Below are positions 28,032 through 40,169 of a DNA stretch of 64,000 bases, piece by piece; within the stretch, counting starts at the first letter, position 1, and each line of letters starts with the position of its first letter. The stretch covers positions 186,001-250,000 of the forward strand of contig NZ_JBMOXA010000002.1 in assembly GCF_049316285.1 (NCBI RefSeq). Direction: 5' to 3'. This DNA comes from Rhodoferax_B sp049316285. GTDB lineage: Bacteria > Pseudomonadota > Gammaproteobacteria > Burkholderiales > Burkholderiaceae_C. The notes under the pieces are model-generated. The model saw only the letters and a list, made by a program, of their open reading frames with translations. It had not been told where the DNA came from and searched no databases. The position numbers and the translations under genes were made by a program.

Positions 28032-28840
28032 GCCAGAACCCTGCAAGCGCATTGGCCGCCGTTGTTCCCAGCGCGGCAAGGCCGATGGTGTCGGTGCGGC
28101 AACTCACCAAGCGTTATGGCGAACACGAGATCCTCAAAGGCATCAACCTCGATGTGGCCGCGAGTGAAGTGGTCACGCTGATTGGCCCCAGTGGCTCGGG
28201 TAAGAGCACGGTGCTGCGCTGCCTGAACTTTCTGGAGGCGCCCACTTCCGGCGAAGTGTTTGTCGATGGCGAGCGCCTGGGTTATGTGCAAGGCAAGGGC
28301 GGCAAGCTGCAGCGCCGCCCCGAGGCCGACATGAACCGCCAGCGCGCCGAGATCGGCATGGTGTTTCAGCAGTTCAACCTGTGGCCACACAAGACGGTGC
28401 TGCAAAACATCATCGAGGCGCCTATGCTGGTGCGCGGCGCCCAGCGTGACGCTGCGGTGGAAACCGCCCGCAAGCTGCTCGACCGCGTGGGCCTGTTGGC
28501 CAAGCAGGATGCCATGCCCATGACCTTGTCTGGCGGCCAGCAGCAACGCGTGGCGATTGCGCGTTCCCTGGCCATGCAGCCCAAGGTGTTGTTGCTCGAC
28601 GAGGTGACCTCGGCGCTGGACCCGGAAACCGTGCGCGACGTGCTAGACGTGATCAAGGGCCTGGCGTTTGACGGCATGACCATGGTGTTGGTCACGCACG
28701 AAATGTCGTTCGCCCGCGAAGTGGCCGACCGCGTGGTCTTCATGGACGAAGGTGTGGTGATGGAAGAGGCCCCGCCAGAACAGTTTTTCTCGGCCCCGCG
28801 CCACGAGCGCGCGCAGGCCTTCTTATCCAGGGTGCTTTGA
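28028..28840 (+). CDS. Amino acid ABC transporter ATP-binding protein
   Basis: A 270-residue ATPase of the polar amino acid (GlnQ/HisP) class. Walker A GPSGSGKST, Q-loop FQQFNLWPH, signature LSGGQQQR, Walker B VLLLDEVTSALD and the switch His in VLVTHEMSF are intact. Slightly longer than GlnQ because of about 20 extra residues in front of the first strand. ATGA overlap with the binding protein upstream; the permease starts 1 bp after its stop. Confidence 0.93.
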   Translation: MSQNPASALAAVVPSAARPMVSVRQLTKRYGEHEILKGINLDVAASEVVTLIGPSGSGKSTVLRCLNFLEAPTSGEVFVDGERLGYVQGKGGKLQRRPEADMNRQRAEIGMVFQQFNLWPHKTVLQNIIEAPMLVRGAQRDAAVETARKLLDRVGLLAKQDAMPMTLSGGQQQRVAIARSLAMQPKVLLLDEVTSALDPETVRDVLDVIKGLAFDGMTMVLVTHEMSFAREVADRVVFMDEGVVMEEAPPEQFFSAPRHERAQAFLSRVL

Positions 28841-28841
28841 C

Positions 28842-29534
28842 ATGTTTGATCTTCAACTGATCCTCACCTACATGCCTGACCTGCTGCACGGCCTGTGGGT
28901 CACCGTGCTCTATACCTTGGGCGGGCTGGCTTTGGGCCTGGTGATTGGTGTGTGTGCGGCCGTGCTGGGTTTGTCGCGCCTGCGCTTCTTGCACTGGCTG
29001 GTGCGTGTGTATGTGGACTTCATTCGTGGCACGCCGCTGCTGTTGCAGTTGTTCATTTTGTATTACGCGCTGCCGCCGCTGGGCATCAAGATGTCGGCCG
29101 GCACGGCGGGTATTCTGGGCCTGGGCATCAACGCAGGGGCTTACCTGGCCGAGATCTTTCGCGCCGGCTTTGAGGCGGTGCCGCGCGCCCATGTGCAGGC
29201 GGCGCGTTCGCTGGGCATGAGCTACCGGCAAACGCTGTGGCGCATTGAGTTGCCCCAGGCCGCCACGCTGGTGCTGCCACCGCTGGCCAACGAGATGATC
29301 AGCCTGGTGAAGTCGACCTCGTTGATCTCCACCATCTCCATCGCCGAGCTGCTGCGCTCGGGGCAGATTGCGGTGTCGGTCACGTTTGCGCCGCTGGAAA
29401 TCTACACCGTGGTGGCGCTGTTCTATCTGGCCATCAACCTCAGCCTGTCGAACCTGGTGCGCTGGCTGGAGCAACGCAAGGGCTCGGGCGCCCGCTCTGA
29501 GGCGCGCCGCACCTTGATGGATGTGGGCGTATGA
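28842..29534 (+). CDS. Amino acid ABC transporter permease
   Basis: A 230-residue inner-membrane permease of the HisM/GlnP family with about five membrane helices. The cytoplasmic EAA loop reads EAVPRAHVQAARSLGMSY, followed by LPQAATLVLPPLANEMI and LVKSTSLISTISIAELL. RGTPLLLQLF near residue 62 is also typical. Only one permease is encoded, so it probably works as a homodimer. It overlaps the next gene by ATGA. Confidence 0.92.
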   Translation: MFDLQLILTYMPDLLHGLWVTVLYTLGGLALGLVIGVCAAVLGLSRLRFLHWLVRVYVDFIRGTPLLLQLFILYYALPPLGIKMSAGTAGILGLGINAGAYLAEIFRAGFEAVPRAHVQAARSLGMSYRQTLWRIELPQAATLVLPPLANEMISLVKSTSLISTISIAELLRSGQIAVSVTFAPLEIYTVVALFYLAINLSLSNLVRWLEQRKGSGARSEARRTLMDVGV

Positions 29535-30427
29535 CGGCGCCGACTGTGAAGGCGCTGAACATACATGGCCGGTATGACGCGGCTTCTGCCACCGCGTCCC
29601 CCGGCGCCGCCTGGCCCGGTGGCAAACGCTTGGCGGTGTATGTGGCTGTGGGGGTGGAGGAATACGCCTTTGGCCACGGCAAGACCGAAGACCTGATGCC
29701 CGGCGTGGCCGCGCCCGACATGGTCAACACCAGTTGGCGCGACTACGGCAACCGCGTGGGTGCCATGCGTTTGCTGCAGCGGTTGGTGCGTTTTGGTGTT
29801 CCCCCCACGGTGCTGCTGAACACGGCGGTGTACGCGTCGGCCCCGCAGTTGATGGTGTTGGCGCGCGAGTTGAAGGCTGAGTTCATTGGCCATGGCATCG
29901 CCAACTCTGATTCGCTGGAGGGCATGGACCCGGCGCAAGAGCAAGCCTACCTGGCGCAGGTGGCCGCCCGCATCGCCGCGCAAGAAGGGCAAGCGCCCAT
30001 GGGATGGTCCAGCCCCTGGCTCACACAAACGCCGCACACGCTGGATCTGTTGGGCGAATGCGGTTACCGCTTTGTGATGGACATGCGGCTGGACGACGTG
30101 CCGGTGTGGCTCAACACCAGATCAGCGCCGCTGCTGGCCATGCCCTATGCGCTGGAACTGAACGACAGCACCTCCATCATCGGCCGCCAAGTCGGTGCAG
30201 CGGAGTTTGCCGACATGTTGATCGACGAGTTTGATGAACTGCTGGAGGCGTCGCAAGAAAAGCCGCTGGTGATGAGTGTGGTGCTGCACTCGTTCATCTC
30301 GGGTGCGCCGTTTCGTTTGCGCCAGCTCACTCGGTTTTTCGAGCACATGCAGGCGCACAGCGATGCGGTGTGGTTCACGCAGCCTGGCGCCATTTACCAG
30401 GCTGTGGCGGGTGACGCCAAGCGTTGA
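29531..30427 (+). CDS. Polysaccharide deacetylase family protein, PuuE allantoinase-like
   Basis: A 298-residue NodB-fold protein resembling PuuE-type cofactor-independent allantoinases: AAWPGGKRLAVYVAVGVEEY opens the domain, followed by TSWRDYGNRVGAMRLLQRL, FIGHGIANSDSLEGM and VVLHSFISGAPFRLRQL. It is coupled by ATGA to an amino acid type ABC transporter and lies across a shared regulatory region from a hydantoin racemase-fold protein. Together these suggest hydrolysis of a cyclic or acylated nitrogen compound such as a ureide or hydantoin. That role is inference; sugar deacetylation is unlikely for a cytoplasmic protein without a signal peptide. Confidence 0.8.
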   Translation: MTAPTVKALNIHGRYDAASATASPGAAWPGGKRLAVYVAVGVEEYAFGHGKTEDLMPGVAAPDMVNTSWRDYGNRVGAMRLLQRLVRFGVPPTVLLNTAVYASAPQLMVLARELKAEFIGHGIANSDSLEGMDPAQEQAYLAQVAARIAAQEGQAPMGWSSPWLTQTPHTLDLLGECGYRFVMDMRLDDVPVWLNTRSAPLLAMPYALELNDSTSIIGRQVGAAEFADMLIDEFDELLEASQEKPLVMSVVLHSFISGAPFRLRQLTRFFEHMQAHSDAVWFTQPGAIYQAVAGDAKR

Positions 30428-30429
30428 AC

Positions 30430-31413
30430 TCATTCCAGCGGAATCCCTGCCTCTTTCACCACCTTGCCCCATTTGGCGAGGTCGGACTTGATGACTGCGG
30501 CGTATTCCTGCGGTGTGCCGCCCTGGATTTCAATGCCGGCGGCTTCGAGCTTGGTGCGCACATCGGGCAGCTTGAGTGCTGCGTTGATCTCGGCGTTCAG
30601 CTTGGCAATGATGGCGGGCGGTGTGCCTGCGGGTGCCAGGAAGCCACCGTTGGTGTTGGCGTCAAAACCCTTCAAGCCTTGTTCGTCTGCGGTAGGCACA
30701 TCGGGCAACTGGGCCGCGCGTTTGCGGGTAGACACCGCGATGGCGCGCACGTTGCCAGCCTTTACCTGTGATTGGATGGCACTGATGGTGTCGATGTAGA
30801 GCGCGGTGCGCCCGGCTAGCAGGTCCGGGTGGGCGGCAGCCGAGCCTTTGTAGGGCACCAACAGCATGGGCGCGCCGCTGGCGATACGGAACATTTCAGC
30901 CGCCATTTCTTGCGCGCTGCCACGGCCCGAGGTGGCCACCTTGGCATCGTTCGGGTGGGCCTTGGTCCAGGCAATGAACTCGGGCAGGTTTTTGGCGGGG
31001 ATTTGTGGGTACATGGCAAACACCAGCGGCACTTCGTGGGTGTAGACGATGGGCTCGAAACTTTTCTCGGGATCCCACCCCAGGTTCTTGAACAAAAACT
31101 TGTTGATGTTGTGGCTGCCGCCGACGATGCCAATGGTGTAGCCATCGGCCGGCGACTTGGCCAGCACATCGGTGCCCAGGTTGTTGGACGCGCCAGGGCG
31201 GTTGTCTACGATCACGGCCTGGCCCAAAGACGCGCCGAGTTTGTCGCCCACCACACGCGCAATGATGTCGATGGCGCCACCGGGTGGCGCGGGCACGATG
31301 ATTTTGATGGGGCGTGTGGGATAGGCCTGTGCCGAGGCAAGCATTGGCACGGCGCTGAGGGTGGCCAGGGCGGTGGCCGTGGTCAAGGTCTTGAGTAAGG
31401 TGGTGAATTGCAT
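30430..31413 (-). CDS. Bug family periplasmic binding protein (TctC-like)
   Basis: A 327-residue Bug/TctC-type solute receptor. The signal peptide ends in ASAQA, and the mature start AYPTRPIKIIVPAPPGG is diagnostic, followed by VIVDNRPGASNNLGTD and ADGYTIGIVGG. ATG 31413 has GGAGAC upstream. No TctA/TctB membrane genes lie nearby, so this is an orphan receptor, as is usual for Bug expansions in Burkholderiales. It is the last gene of the 35.0-30.4 kb operon, 85 bp after the SDR gene, and converges with the PuuE-like gene with 2 bp between stops. Confidence 0.9.
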   Translation of the reverse strand: MQFTTLLKTLTTATALATLSAVPMLASAQAYPTRPIKIIVPAPPGGAIDIIARVVGDKLGASLGQAVIVDNRPGASNNLGTDVLAKSPADGYTIGIVGGSHNINKFLFKNLGWDPEKSFEPIVYTHEVPLVFAMYPQIPAKNLPEFIAWTKAHPNDAKVATSGRGSAQEMAAEMFRIASGAPMLLVPYKGSAAAHPDLLAGRTALYIDTISAIQSQVKAGNVRAIAVSTRKRAAQLPDVPTADEQGLKGFDANTNGGFLAPAGTPPAIIAKLNAEINAALKLPDVRTKLEAAGIEIQGGTPQEYAAVIKSDLAKWGKVVKEAGIPLE

Positions 31414-31498
31414 TTTTGTCTCCGTTGGGGTGGGTGAAACCATGCGCTCTTGGCGGCGCTTGTGGTGTGGTGCTGTGTGTCTGGTTTTATTTGACGGG

Positions 31499-32257
31499 CT
31501 AGCCGCGTCCCACAAAGGGCATATGGCTGGCCATCACGGTCATGTTCAATACGTTGGCGCTGAGCGGCATGGCGGCGATGTGGCGCACCGCATCAGCCAC
31601 GTGTTGGGCATCCATCATGGGCTCGGCGGCAGTGCTGCCGTTGGCCTGCAGCACGCCGCGTGTCATGCGTTCGGACAACTCGGTCAAGGCGTTGCCAATG
31701 TCGATCTGGCTGGCCACGATGTTGTAGGCCCGGCCGTCGAGTGCCAGGCTTTTGGTGATGCCCGATACCGCGTGTTTGCTGGCGGTATAGGGGGCCGTGA
31801 ACGGGCGTGGTGTGTGGGCCGAGATCGAGCCGTTGTTGATGATGCGCCCGCCTTGCGGTGACTGGCGGCGCATCAGGCCAAAGGCGGCGCGCGCACACAG
31901 GAACACACCGGTCACGTTGGTGTTGAGCACGCTGAACCACTTCTCCAGCGGCAGTTCGTCCATAGGCATGGCCGGTGCGTTGACACCGGCGTTGTTGAAC
32001 AGCAGATCGAGCCGGCCGAAGTGTTGTTCTATGCTGTCGAACAAGGCTTGCACGCTTTCGGGCTGAGTCACGTCGGTGGCCACGGCCAGCGCGGCCTGAC
32101 CCTGTGACTCGGCCTGGGCTGCCAGCGCCTGCAAGGGCTCGACACGGCGACCGGCCAGCACCACGGTCCAGCCGTCGCTGAGCAGACCCAGGGCGACGGC
32201 CCGGCCTATGCCGCTGCCGGCGCCGGTGACCAAGGCAATTTTGGAGGTGGGGTTCAA
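31499..32257 (-). CDS. SDR family oxidoreductase
   Basis: A 252-residue short-chain dehydrogenase. NAD(P)-binding TGAGSGIGRAV near residue 11, LFNNAGVNAP, catalytic Ser in NNGSISAHT and YTASKHA (Tyr/Lys) are complete. Start is TTG 32257, supported by AGGAG seven bases upstream and by giving the usual N-terminal distance to the glycine motif. It overlaps the stop of the FAH-family gene (TTGA). Likely oxidises or reduces an alcohol or ketone intermediate in the same pathway. Confidence 0.88.
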   Translation of the reverse strand: MNPTSKIALVTGAGSGIGRAVALGLLSDGWTVVLAGRRVEPLQALAAQAESQGQAALAVATDVTQPESVQALFDSIEQHFGRLDLLFNNAGVNAPAMPMDELPLEKWFSVLNTNVTGVFLCARAAFGLMRRQSPQGGRIINNGSISAHTPRPFTAPYTASKHAVSGITKSLALDGRAYNIVASQIDIGNALTELSERMTRGVLQANGSTAAEPMMDAQHVADAVRHIAAMPLSANVLNMTVMASHMPFVGRG

Positions 32258-33000
32258 GCGATTTCTCCTGAGAGGGGTGAATGGGTTGGGGTGACGGTCA
32301 TGGTGAGCTGTCCGATGCCTGCGATGCCGGCCGTGAGCACATCGCCGGGCTGCAGCGGGCCTACACCGGCGGGCGTGCCGGTGAAAATCAGGTCGCCGGG
32401 CTGTAGCGTCACCGAGCGCGACAACATGGCCACCAACTCGGGCACCGACCACAATAGATCGGACAGGTCGGCGCGTTGGCGCTCCACGCCGTTGACGGCC
32501 AGCCACAGGGCGCCGGTTTTCGGATGGCCGCTAACGGCGGCTGGCACCAGCGCTGTACATGGGGCCGAATGGTCAAAGGCCTTGGCCGGCTCCCACGGCC
32601 CGCCGGCGCGTTTGGCCTGCTGCTGCAGGTCGCGCCGCGTCAGGTCCAGGCCGGCGGCATAAGCCCAGATGTGCCCGGCCTCCACCTGTGTGGCGGCGAT
32701 ATCGCTGCCGCCCCGGCCAATCGCCACCACCAGCTCGATCTCGTGGCAGAAGTCTGCCGTGCCCGGCGGGTAGGGCAGGCCGCCGTGTGCCGGCACCACG
32801 GCGTTGGCGGGTTTCATGAACCAGGCAGGCATTTCTGTCGGTGCGGCCTCGTCCTGGCTCCAGCGGTAGTTGCGGCCTATGCAGAACACCCGGTTGACCG
32901 GGAAAACGGCGGCGCTGCCCGCCACTGCCAGGGTAGTCAGCATGGCCGGCAAAAGCGCGAATGCGGGCATGGCGGCACCGGTGATGTGGCTGGTGTTCAT
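32254..33000 (-). CDS. Fumarylacetoacetate hydrolase family protein
   Basis: A 248-residue FAH-family protein resembling fumarylpyruvate hydrolases: VFCIGRNYRWSQDEA at the front, metal-binding HEIELVVAIG, AAGLDLTRRDLQ, and the C-terminal DLIFTGTPAGVGPLQPGD. Members cleave C-C bonds of 2,4-dioxo acids or tautomerise or decarboxylate them using Mg2+. It overlaps its neighbours on both sides (ATGA with the upstream Bug gene, TTGA with the SDR), so it is tightly coupled in the operon. Exact substrate unknown. Confidence 0.88.
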   Translation of the reverse strand: MNTSHITGAAMPAFALLPAMLTTLAVAGSAAVFPVNRVFCIGRNYRWSQDEAAPTEMPAWFMKPANAVVPAHGGLPYPPGTADFCHEIELVVAIGRGGSDIAATQVEAGHIWAYAAGLDLTRRDLQQQAKRAGGPWEPAKAFDHSAPCTALVPAAVSGHPKTGALWLAVNGVERQRADLSDLLWSVPELVAMLSRSVTLQPGDLIFTGTPAGVGPLQPGDVLTAGIAGIGQLTMTVTPTHSPLSGEIA

Positions 33001-33977
33001 TCGATGCTGATCTTGCGGCTGCGGATGATTTGCGCATAGCGGGCCTTGTCGTCGGCGATCAGCTTGGCAAATTCAGGCGGCGTGGTGGCGCGCGGCACAC
33101 CGCCCAAGGACGCCAGGCGCGCGCGCACGCTTTCGTCGGCCAGGATGGCACGAATGTCGCTGGAAATCTTGTCCAGTATGTCCTGTGGTGTGCCGGCGGG
33201 CGCCAGCAGGCCCAGCCACGAGATCGCGTTGAACCCGGGCAGCGCGCTTTCCGACAGTGTGGGCAGATCGGCAAACGCCGGCACGCGTTTGTCGCCGGTC
33301 ACGGCCAGGGCGCGCAGCTTGCCGGCCTTGATGTGGCCCGAGGCTTCGAGCACGGTCATGAACGACAACTGCACATGGCCTGCGAGCAGGTCGGCGATGG
33401 CCGGGCCCCCGCCGCGGTAGGGCACGTGCAGGATGAAGGTGTTGGTCTGGTCCTTGAACATCTCGGCCGCGAGATGCGGTGCACCACCGGCCCCTGCGCT
33501 GCTGTAGGTCAGCTTGCCCGGTTGCGCCTTGGCCAGGGTGATGAACTCCGCGACGCTCTTGGCTGGCACGGCGGGATTGACCATCATGGCCAGGGGCAGC
33601 TCGGCGATCAGCGAGATCGGGGCAAAAGCCTTGTCGGCGTCGTAGGGCAGCTTGGCGTAGAGCGATGGGTTGATGGCCTGGGTGCCGATGTTGCCCAGCA
33701 GCAGGGTGTAGCCGTCTGGCTTGGCCTTGGCCACGATGTCGGCGCCAATCATGCCGGCGGCGCCGCCCTTGTTGTCGATGATCACGGTCTGGTTCCAGCG
33801 CTTGCCGAGCTGCTCGGCAATGATGCGGCCGCCGGTATCGGTGCCACCGCCGGGTGGAAACGGCACCACCAGGGTGACCGGCCGGGCCGGGTAGCTTTGG
33901 GCAAGGGCGGGCGCCTGGGGCAGAGCCCCCAGGGCCAGGGCTGCTGCCACGCTGATGGCGATGCGGCGGTTGATCAT
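32997..33977 (-). CDS. Bug family periplasmic binding protein (TctC-like), second copy
   Basis: A 326-residue Bug receptor with a signal peptide ending in APALAQ, mature start SYPARPVTLVVPFPPGG, then TVIIDNKGGAAGMIGAD and PDGYTLLLGN. AGGAGACAAAAA precedes the ATG, nearly the same ribosome-site context as the other Bug gene in this operon. The two Bug proteins differ widely in sequence, so they probably bind different ligands, and neither has a membrane partner here. Confidence 0.9.
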   Translation of the reverse strand: MINRRIAISVAAALALGALPQAPALAQSYPARPVTLVVPFPPGGGTDTGGRIIAEQLGKRWNQTVIIDNKGGAAGMIGADIVAKAKPDGYTLLLGNIGTQAINPSLYAKLPYDADKAFAPISLIAELPLAMMVNPAVPAKSVAEFITLAKAQPGKLTYSSAGAGGAPHLAAEMFKDQTNTFILHVPYRGGGPAIADLLAGHVQLSFMTVLEASGHIKAGKLRALAVTGDKRVPAFADLPTLSESALPGFNAISWLGLLAPAGTPQDILDKISSDIRAILADESVRARLASLGGVPRATTPPEFAKLIADDKARYAQIIRSRKISIE

Positions 33978-34047
33978 TTTTTGTCTCCTGTTTTTTCTGG
34001 TGAAGTCTTGGGCTGGGGCCTGTGCTGCGGCCGCTGGGCTCAGCGTC

Positions 34048-35001
34048 TCATGTGGTCAGGCTCATGCTGGGGCGTTCGCCGGCCAGTGCCTGGGCCAGGC
34101 TCTCCAGCACCATTTCGGCCATGGCGGTGCGCGTTTCCCAGGTGGCGCTGGCGCGGTGGGCCTGCAGCGTCACGGCATCGGACTGGCGCAGCGCCAGGGG
34201 CACGCGGGGTTCGTCGACAAACACATCCAGCCCCGCGCCGGCGATGCGGCCCGCGCTGAGTGCCGCCGTGAGGTCGGCCTCGTTGACCAGTCGGCCACGC
34301 GCCACGTTGACCAGAAAGCCACGCGGACCCAGGGCTTCGAGCACGGCCGCGTTGATGATGCCTTCGGCCTTGTCGGCAGCGGCACACAACACCAGGGCAT
34401 CGGCGTCTTGCGCCAGCTCCAGCAGTTGCGGCACAAAGCGGTAGGGCACGTCATGCATGGCGCGCAGGTCGGTGTAGCTGATGCGGCAGCCAAAGGCCTC
34501 GGCCCGGGTGGCCACAGCGCGGCCTACGCGGCCCATGCCGACGATGCCTATGCGCATGCCGCTGAAGCGGCGGGCGAGCGGAATTGCGCTGGGCTGGGGA
34601 AACTTCTCCCACAGGCCGTCGCGCACGAAGCGGTCGCCCGCACACAGGTTGCGGCAGGCGGCGATCAACAGGCCTATGGCCAGATCGGCCACATCCTCGG
34701 TGAGGGCGCCCAGGGTCGCCGTGACCGGCAGGCCACGGCTGCGGCAATAGGCCAAGTCCACGGCATCGGTGCCAACACCGTTGACGGCCACCACCTTCAC
34801 AACTGGCAACTGCGCCAGCATGGCATTGGAGATGCCGGTGTGGCCGCCGGTGATGACGGCGTCGATGGCAGCGCCGTGTGTTTTGAGCCAGGCGTCCGGC
34901 TTGGTCATTTCAAAGTATTTGTGCACCGTGTAGCGCGCGGCGAGCTTGGTGTTGACCTCGGGGATCAGGATGGGGTTGAGTTGCAGGACCTGGGGTTTCA
35001 T
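34048..35001 (-). CDS. D-2-hydroxyacid dehydrogenase family protein
   Basis: A 317-residue NAD(P)-dependent D-2-hydroxyacid dehydrogenase. Nucleotide-binding GIVGMGRVGRAVATRAE; catalytic Arg in LVNVARGRLVNE, Glu in VFVDEPRVP and His in LQAHRASAT complete the triad. Closest in style to hydroxypyruvate/glyoxylate reductases. First gene of the minus-strand operon, divergent from the HTH-citrate synthase gene. It would interconvert a 2-oxoacid and 2-hydroxyacid upstream of the FAH hydrolase. Confidence 0.88.
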   Translation of the reverse strand: MKPQVLQLNPILIPEVNTKLAARYTVHKYFEMTKPDAWLKTHGAAIDAVITGGHTGISNAMLAQLPVVKVVAVNGVGTDAVDLAYCRSRGLPVTATLGALTEDVADLAIGLLIAACRNLCAGDRFVRDGLWEKFPQPSAIPLARRFSGMRIGIVGMGRVGRAVATRAEAFGCRISYTDLRAMHDVPYRFVPQLLELAQDADALVLCAAADKAEGIINAAVLEALGPRGFLVNVARGRLVNEADLTAALSAGRIAGAGLDVFVDEPRVPLALRQSDAVTLQAHRASATWETRTAMAEMVLESLAQALAGERPSMSLTT

Positions 35002-35047
35002 GTCGGGTGGTGAGCGCTGTCAGATTCAAAGGTGAAGGTAGTTTGTC

Positions 35048-35095
35048 AATCATTGATTCATAAGGCAATATTGATGTATAAAATCAATGTATAAA
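35048..35095. promoter_or_regulatory. Palindromic operator candidates between the dehydrogenase operon and HTH-citrate synthase
   Basis: Two inverted repeats share the TTGAT half-site: AATCATTGATT (35048-35058) and ATTGAT-N7-ATCAAT (35070-35088). GTATAAA occurs twice in direct repeat (35076-35082 and 35089-35095). A rightward promoter fits: TTGATT (35053-35058), 18-base spacer, TATAAA (35077-35082). The DNA is far more AT-rich than its surroundings. Confidence 0.6.
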
Positions 35096-35111
35096 TTTTT
35101 TTACCAGTGTT

Positions 35112-36262
35112 ATGGCTTCCTGGATATCAATGGACGAGGCCTGCCGCCGCCTCGGGGTGCAGCCCCAAACGGTGTATGCGTATGTGAGTCGCGGCAAGCT
35201 CGAAGTGATGCCCGACCCCGCCGATTCGCGCCGCAGCCTGTACCGCACGGAAGACGTGGCCGGCCTGGCCAAGCGCAAGCAGGCCGGCCGCAAACACGAG
35301 ACCCTGGCGACCAATACGCTGTTTGGCGCCGAGCCCAGCATCCCGACCGCACTCACCACCTTCTCGCGTGGCCGCCCCTATTACCGCGGCCAGGACGCGG
35401 TGAGCCTGGCGCGCTCGGCCAGCCTGGAAGAGGTGGCGCAGCTGTTGTGGGCCGGCGAGCAAGCCGTCGACTTTTGCTGCGCGCTCACGGGTCCGCTGGA
35501 GAAACCGGGGCGTGCCTCGGCGTTCACCTTGCTTGGCGGCCTGGCCGCCAGCAGTCATTCCACGCGCGGACGTTTGACGCGTGTGCTGCACGCCGAGGGC
35601 CAGGCCTTGGTGGGGGCGCTGGCGAACGCGTTTGGCGCCAAGCCAGGACAGCAGCCGCTGCATCTGCGCTTCGCCAAAGGCTGGAAGCAGACCGCGCCGG
35701 TGGCCGATTTGCTGCGCACGGCCATGGTGCTGCTGGTGGACCATGAATTGACCAGTTCGGCGTTTGTGGCGCGCATCGCAGCATCCACCGGGGCATCGCT
35801 GCCGGCCTGTCTGCTGGCCGGTTTGACCACACTTTCCGGCCCCTTGCATGGGGATGCGTCAGGGCGGGTCCAAGCCTTGTTCAGCGAGGTCGAGCGCTTG
35901 GGTGAAGACGCGGTGCTGGCCCATTACCTGTCCACCGGTTTGCCGCTGGCCGGGTTCGGCCACCACATCTATCCCGATGGCGATCCGCGTGCAGCGGCTT
36001 TGCTGGCTTTGTTTGAGCCGCCGCAAGTGATTGCGCGCTTCATTCAGAAGGTGGCGGCTTTGACGGGCCTGCAACCGAATATCGACGTTGCCCTGGCGGC
36101 GCTGGTGGCGCATCACAAATTGCCGGCAGACGCTGCTTTTGGTTTGTTCGCCACGGCACGCAGCGTGGGCTTGCTGGCGCACAGCCTGGAGCAACTGGGT
36201 GTGGCCCAGGTGATCCGTCCGCGTGGTCGTTATGTCGGCTTGCCACCGCAGGGGGTGTTGGC

Positions 36263-36266
<4 letters not shown>
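35112..36266 (+). CDS. Fusion of helix-turn-helix domain and citrate synthase domain
   Basis: A 384-residue two-domain protein. Residues 1-60 are a MerR/excisionase-type helix-turn-helix (SMDEACRRLGVQPQTVYAYV, then an SRRSLYRTEDV wing). Residues about 65-384 are a citrate synthase fold with the full catalytic set: His246 (GPLHGD), His284 (GFGHHIYPDGDPRA) and Asp324 (NIDVAL), plus ligand His211 (DHELTSS). It is divergent from a catabolic operon with two Bug binding proteins, with palindromes between them, so it is probably a regulator that senses an oxoacid or acyl-CoA, or a synthase with DNA-binding control. No Shine-Dalgarno precedes the ATG, and the promoter predicts a short leader. Confidence 0.85.
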
Positions 36267-39391
<3,125 letters not shown>

Positions 39392-39430
39392 GGACCGGAG
39401 GAATGCCTTTCGAGGACCTGGGGGCGACGG

Positions 39431-39973
39431 CTAGCGTACGGTGAGCGACTTCAACTGCCAGGCCGAGCGGTTGTAGTAGATCTCGGCGCGTAGTTCTGGA
39501 GAACTGTCGAATGGATAGACGATGAACAACGGGCCTTTTTCGCGCACGGGCATGGGTTTTTCGTTCATCAACCGGGCCACGATCACGTCGTAGCGTACAG
39601 CGTCGTTCAGCGGAATGTCGGTCTTGTAGTCATTCAGTGCTTCGGCCACGATCTTGCTGCCATTGGCGCCAGCGGCCGACAAGATGTCGCGCAGCAGCGG
39701 GCCGGTGAAGGTGACGGGCGTGGGATACCAAGGCGTTTGCACGGTGAAGGTGCGTTGCGGCAGTTTCTCCAGCATGGCCATGTCAAAAGTGGCACGGTCG
39801 CCCTGGTTGGGGCTACGCACGTCACCTTGGATGGTGAGCACCACGCGACCGGCGGGCTTGTCCAGTGCCTGGGCGGCGGTGGCCGCGCCGAGCAGGAACA
39901 AACCGGCCACAGTGGCAAGAATGGCATGTGTGGCGCGCTTGAAACGGGGGGCAAAGAGGTCGATGCTGCGCAT
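39431..39973 (-). CDS. Small periplasmic SUOX-fold (molybdopterin-binding domain-like) protein
   Basis: A 180-residue exported protein with a signal peptide ending near AAQALD. The mature part resembles the molybdopterin-binding fold of sulfite oxidase: FDMAMLEKLPQRTF, TPVTFTGPLLRDIL, IPLNDAVRYDVIVA, MPVREKGPLFIVYPFD and a terminal WQLKSLTVR. It has no Cys to hold molybdenum, and is a single domain. AGGAG eight bases before ATG 39973 fixes the start. Co-transcribed with the hybrid kinase downstream, so it may be an accessory ligand-binding protein for that sensor. Enzymatic activity is doubtful. Confidence 0.8.
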   Translation of the reverse strand: MRSIDLFAPRFKRATHAILATVAGLFLLGAATAAQALDKPAGRVVLTIQGDVRSPNQGDRATFDMAMLEKLPQRTFTVQTPWYPTPVTFTGPLLRDILSAAGANGSKIVAEALNDYKTDIPLNDAVRYDVIVARLMNEKPMPVREKGPLFIVYPFDSSPELRAEIYYNRSAWQLKSLTVR

Positions 39974-40169
39974 GGTCTTGACTCCTGTAAACCAACGGGA
40001 CAAGGCGGCGAGGTTTGGCGCGGCACTGCCACCCAGGCAAGGAAGAAGGCTGCCAGGGGCGGGCCGCTGTCTCGTAGCTGTCATTGACACAAATTGTTGC
40101 ATGCCACAATGTGCCACAGGTGGCTGATGCAAAAAACCATCGTTAAAAACGACAAGAGGAGACAAGTGC

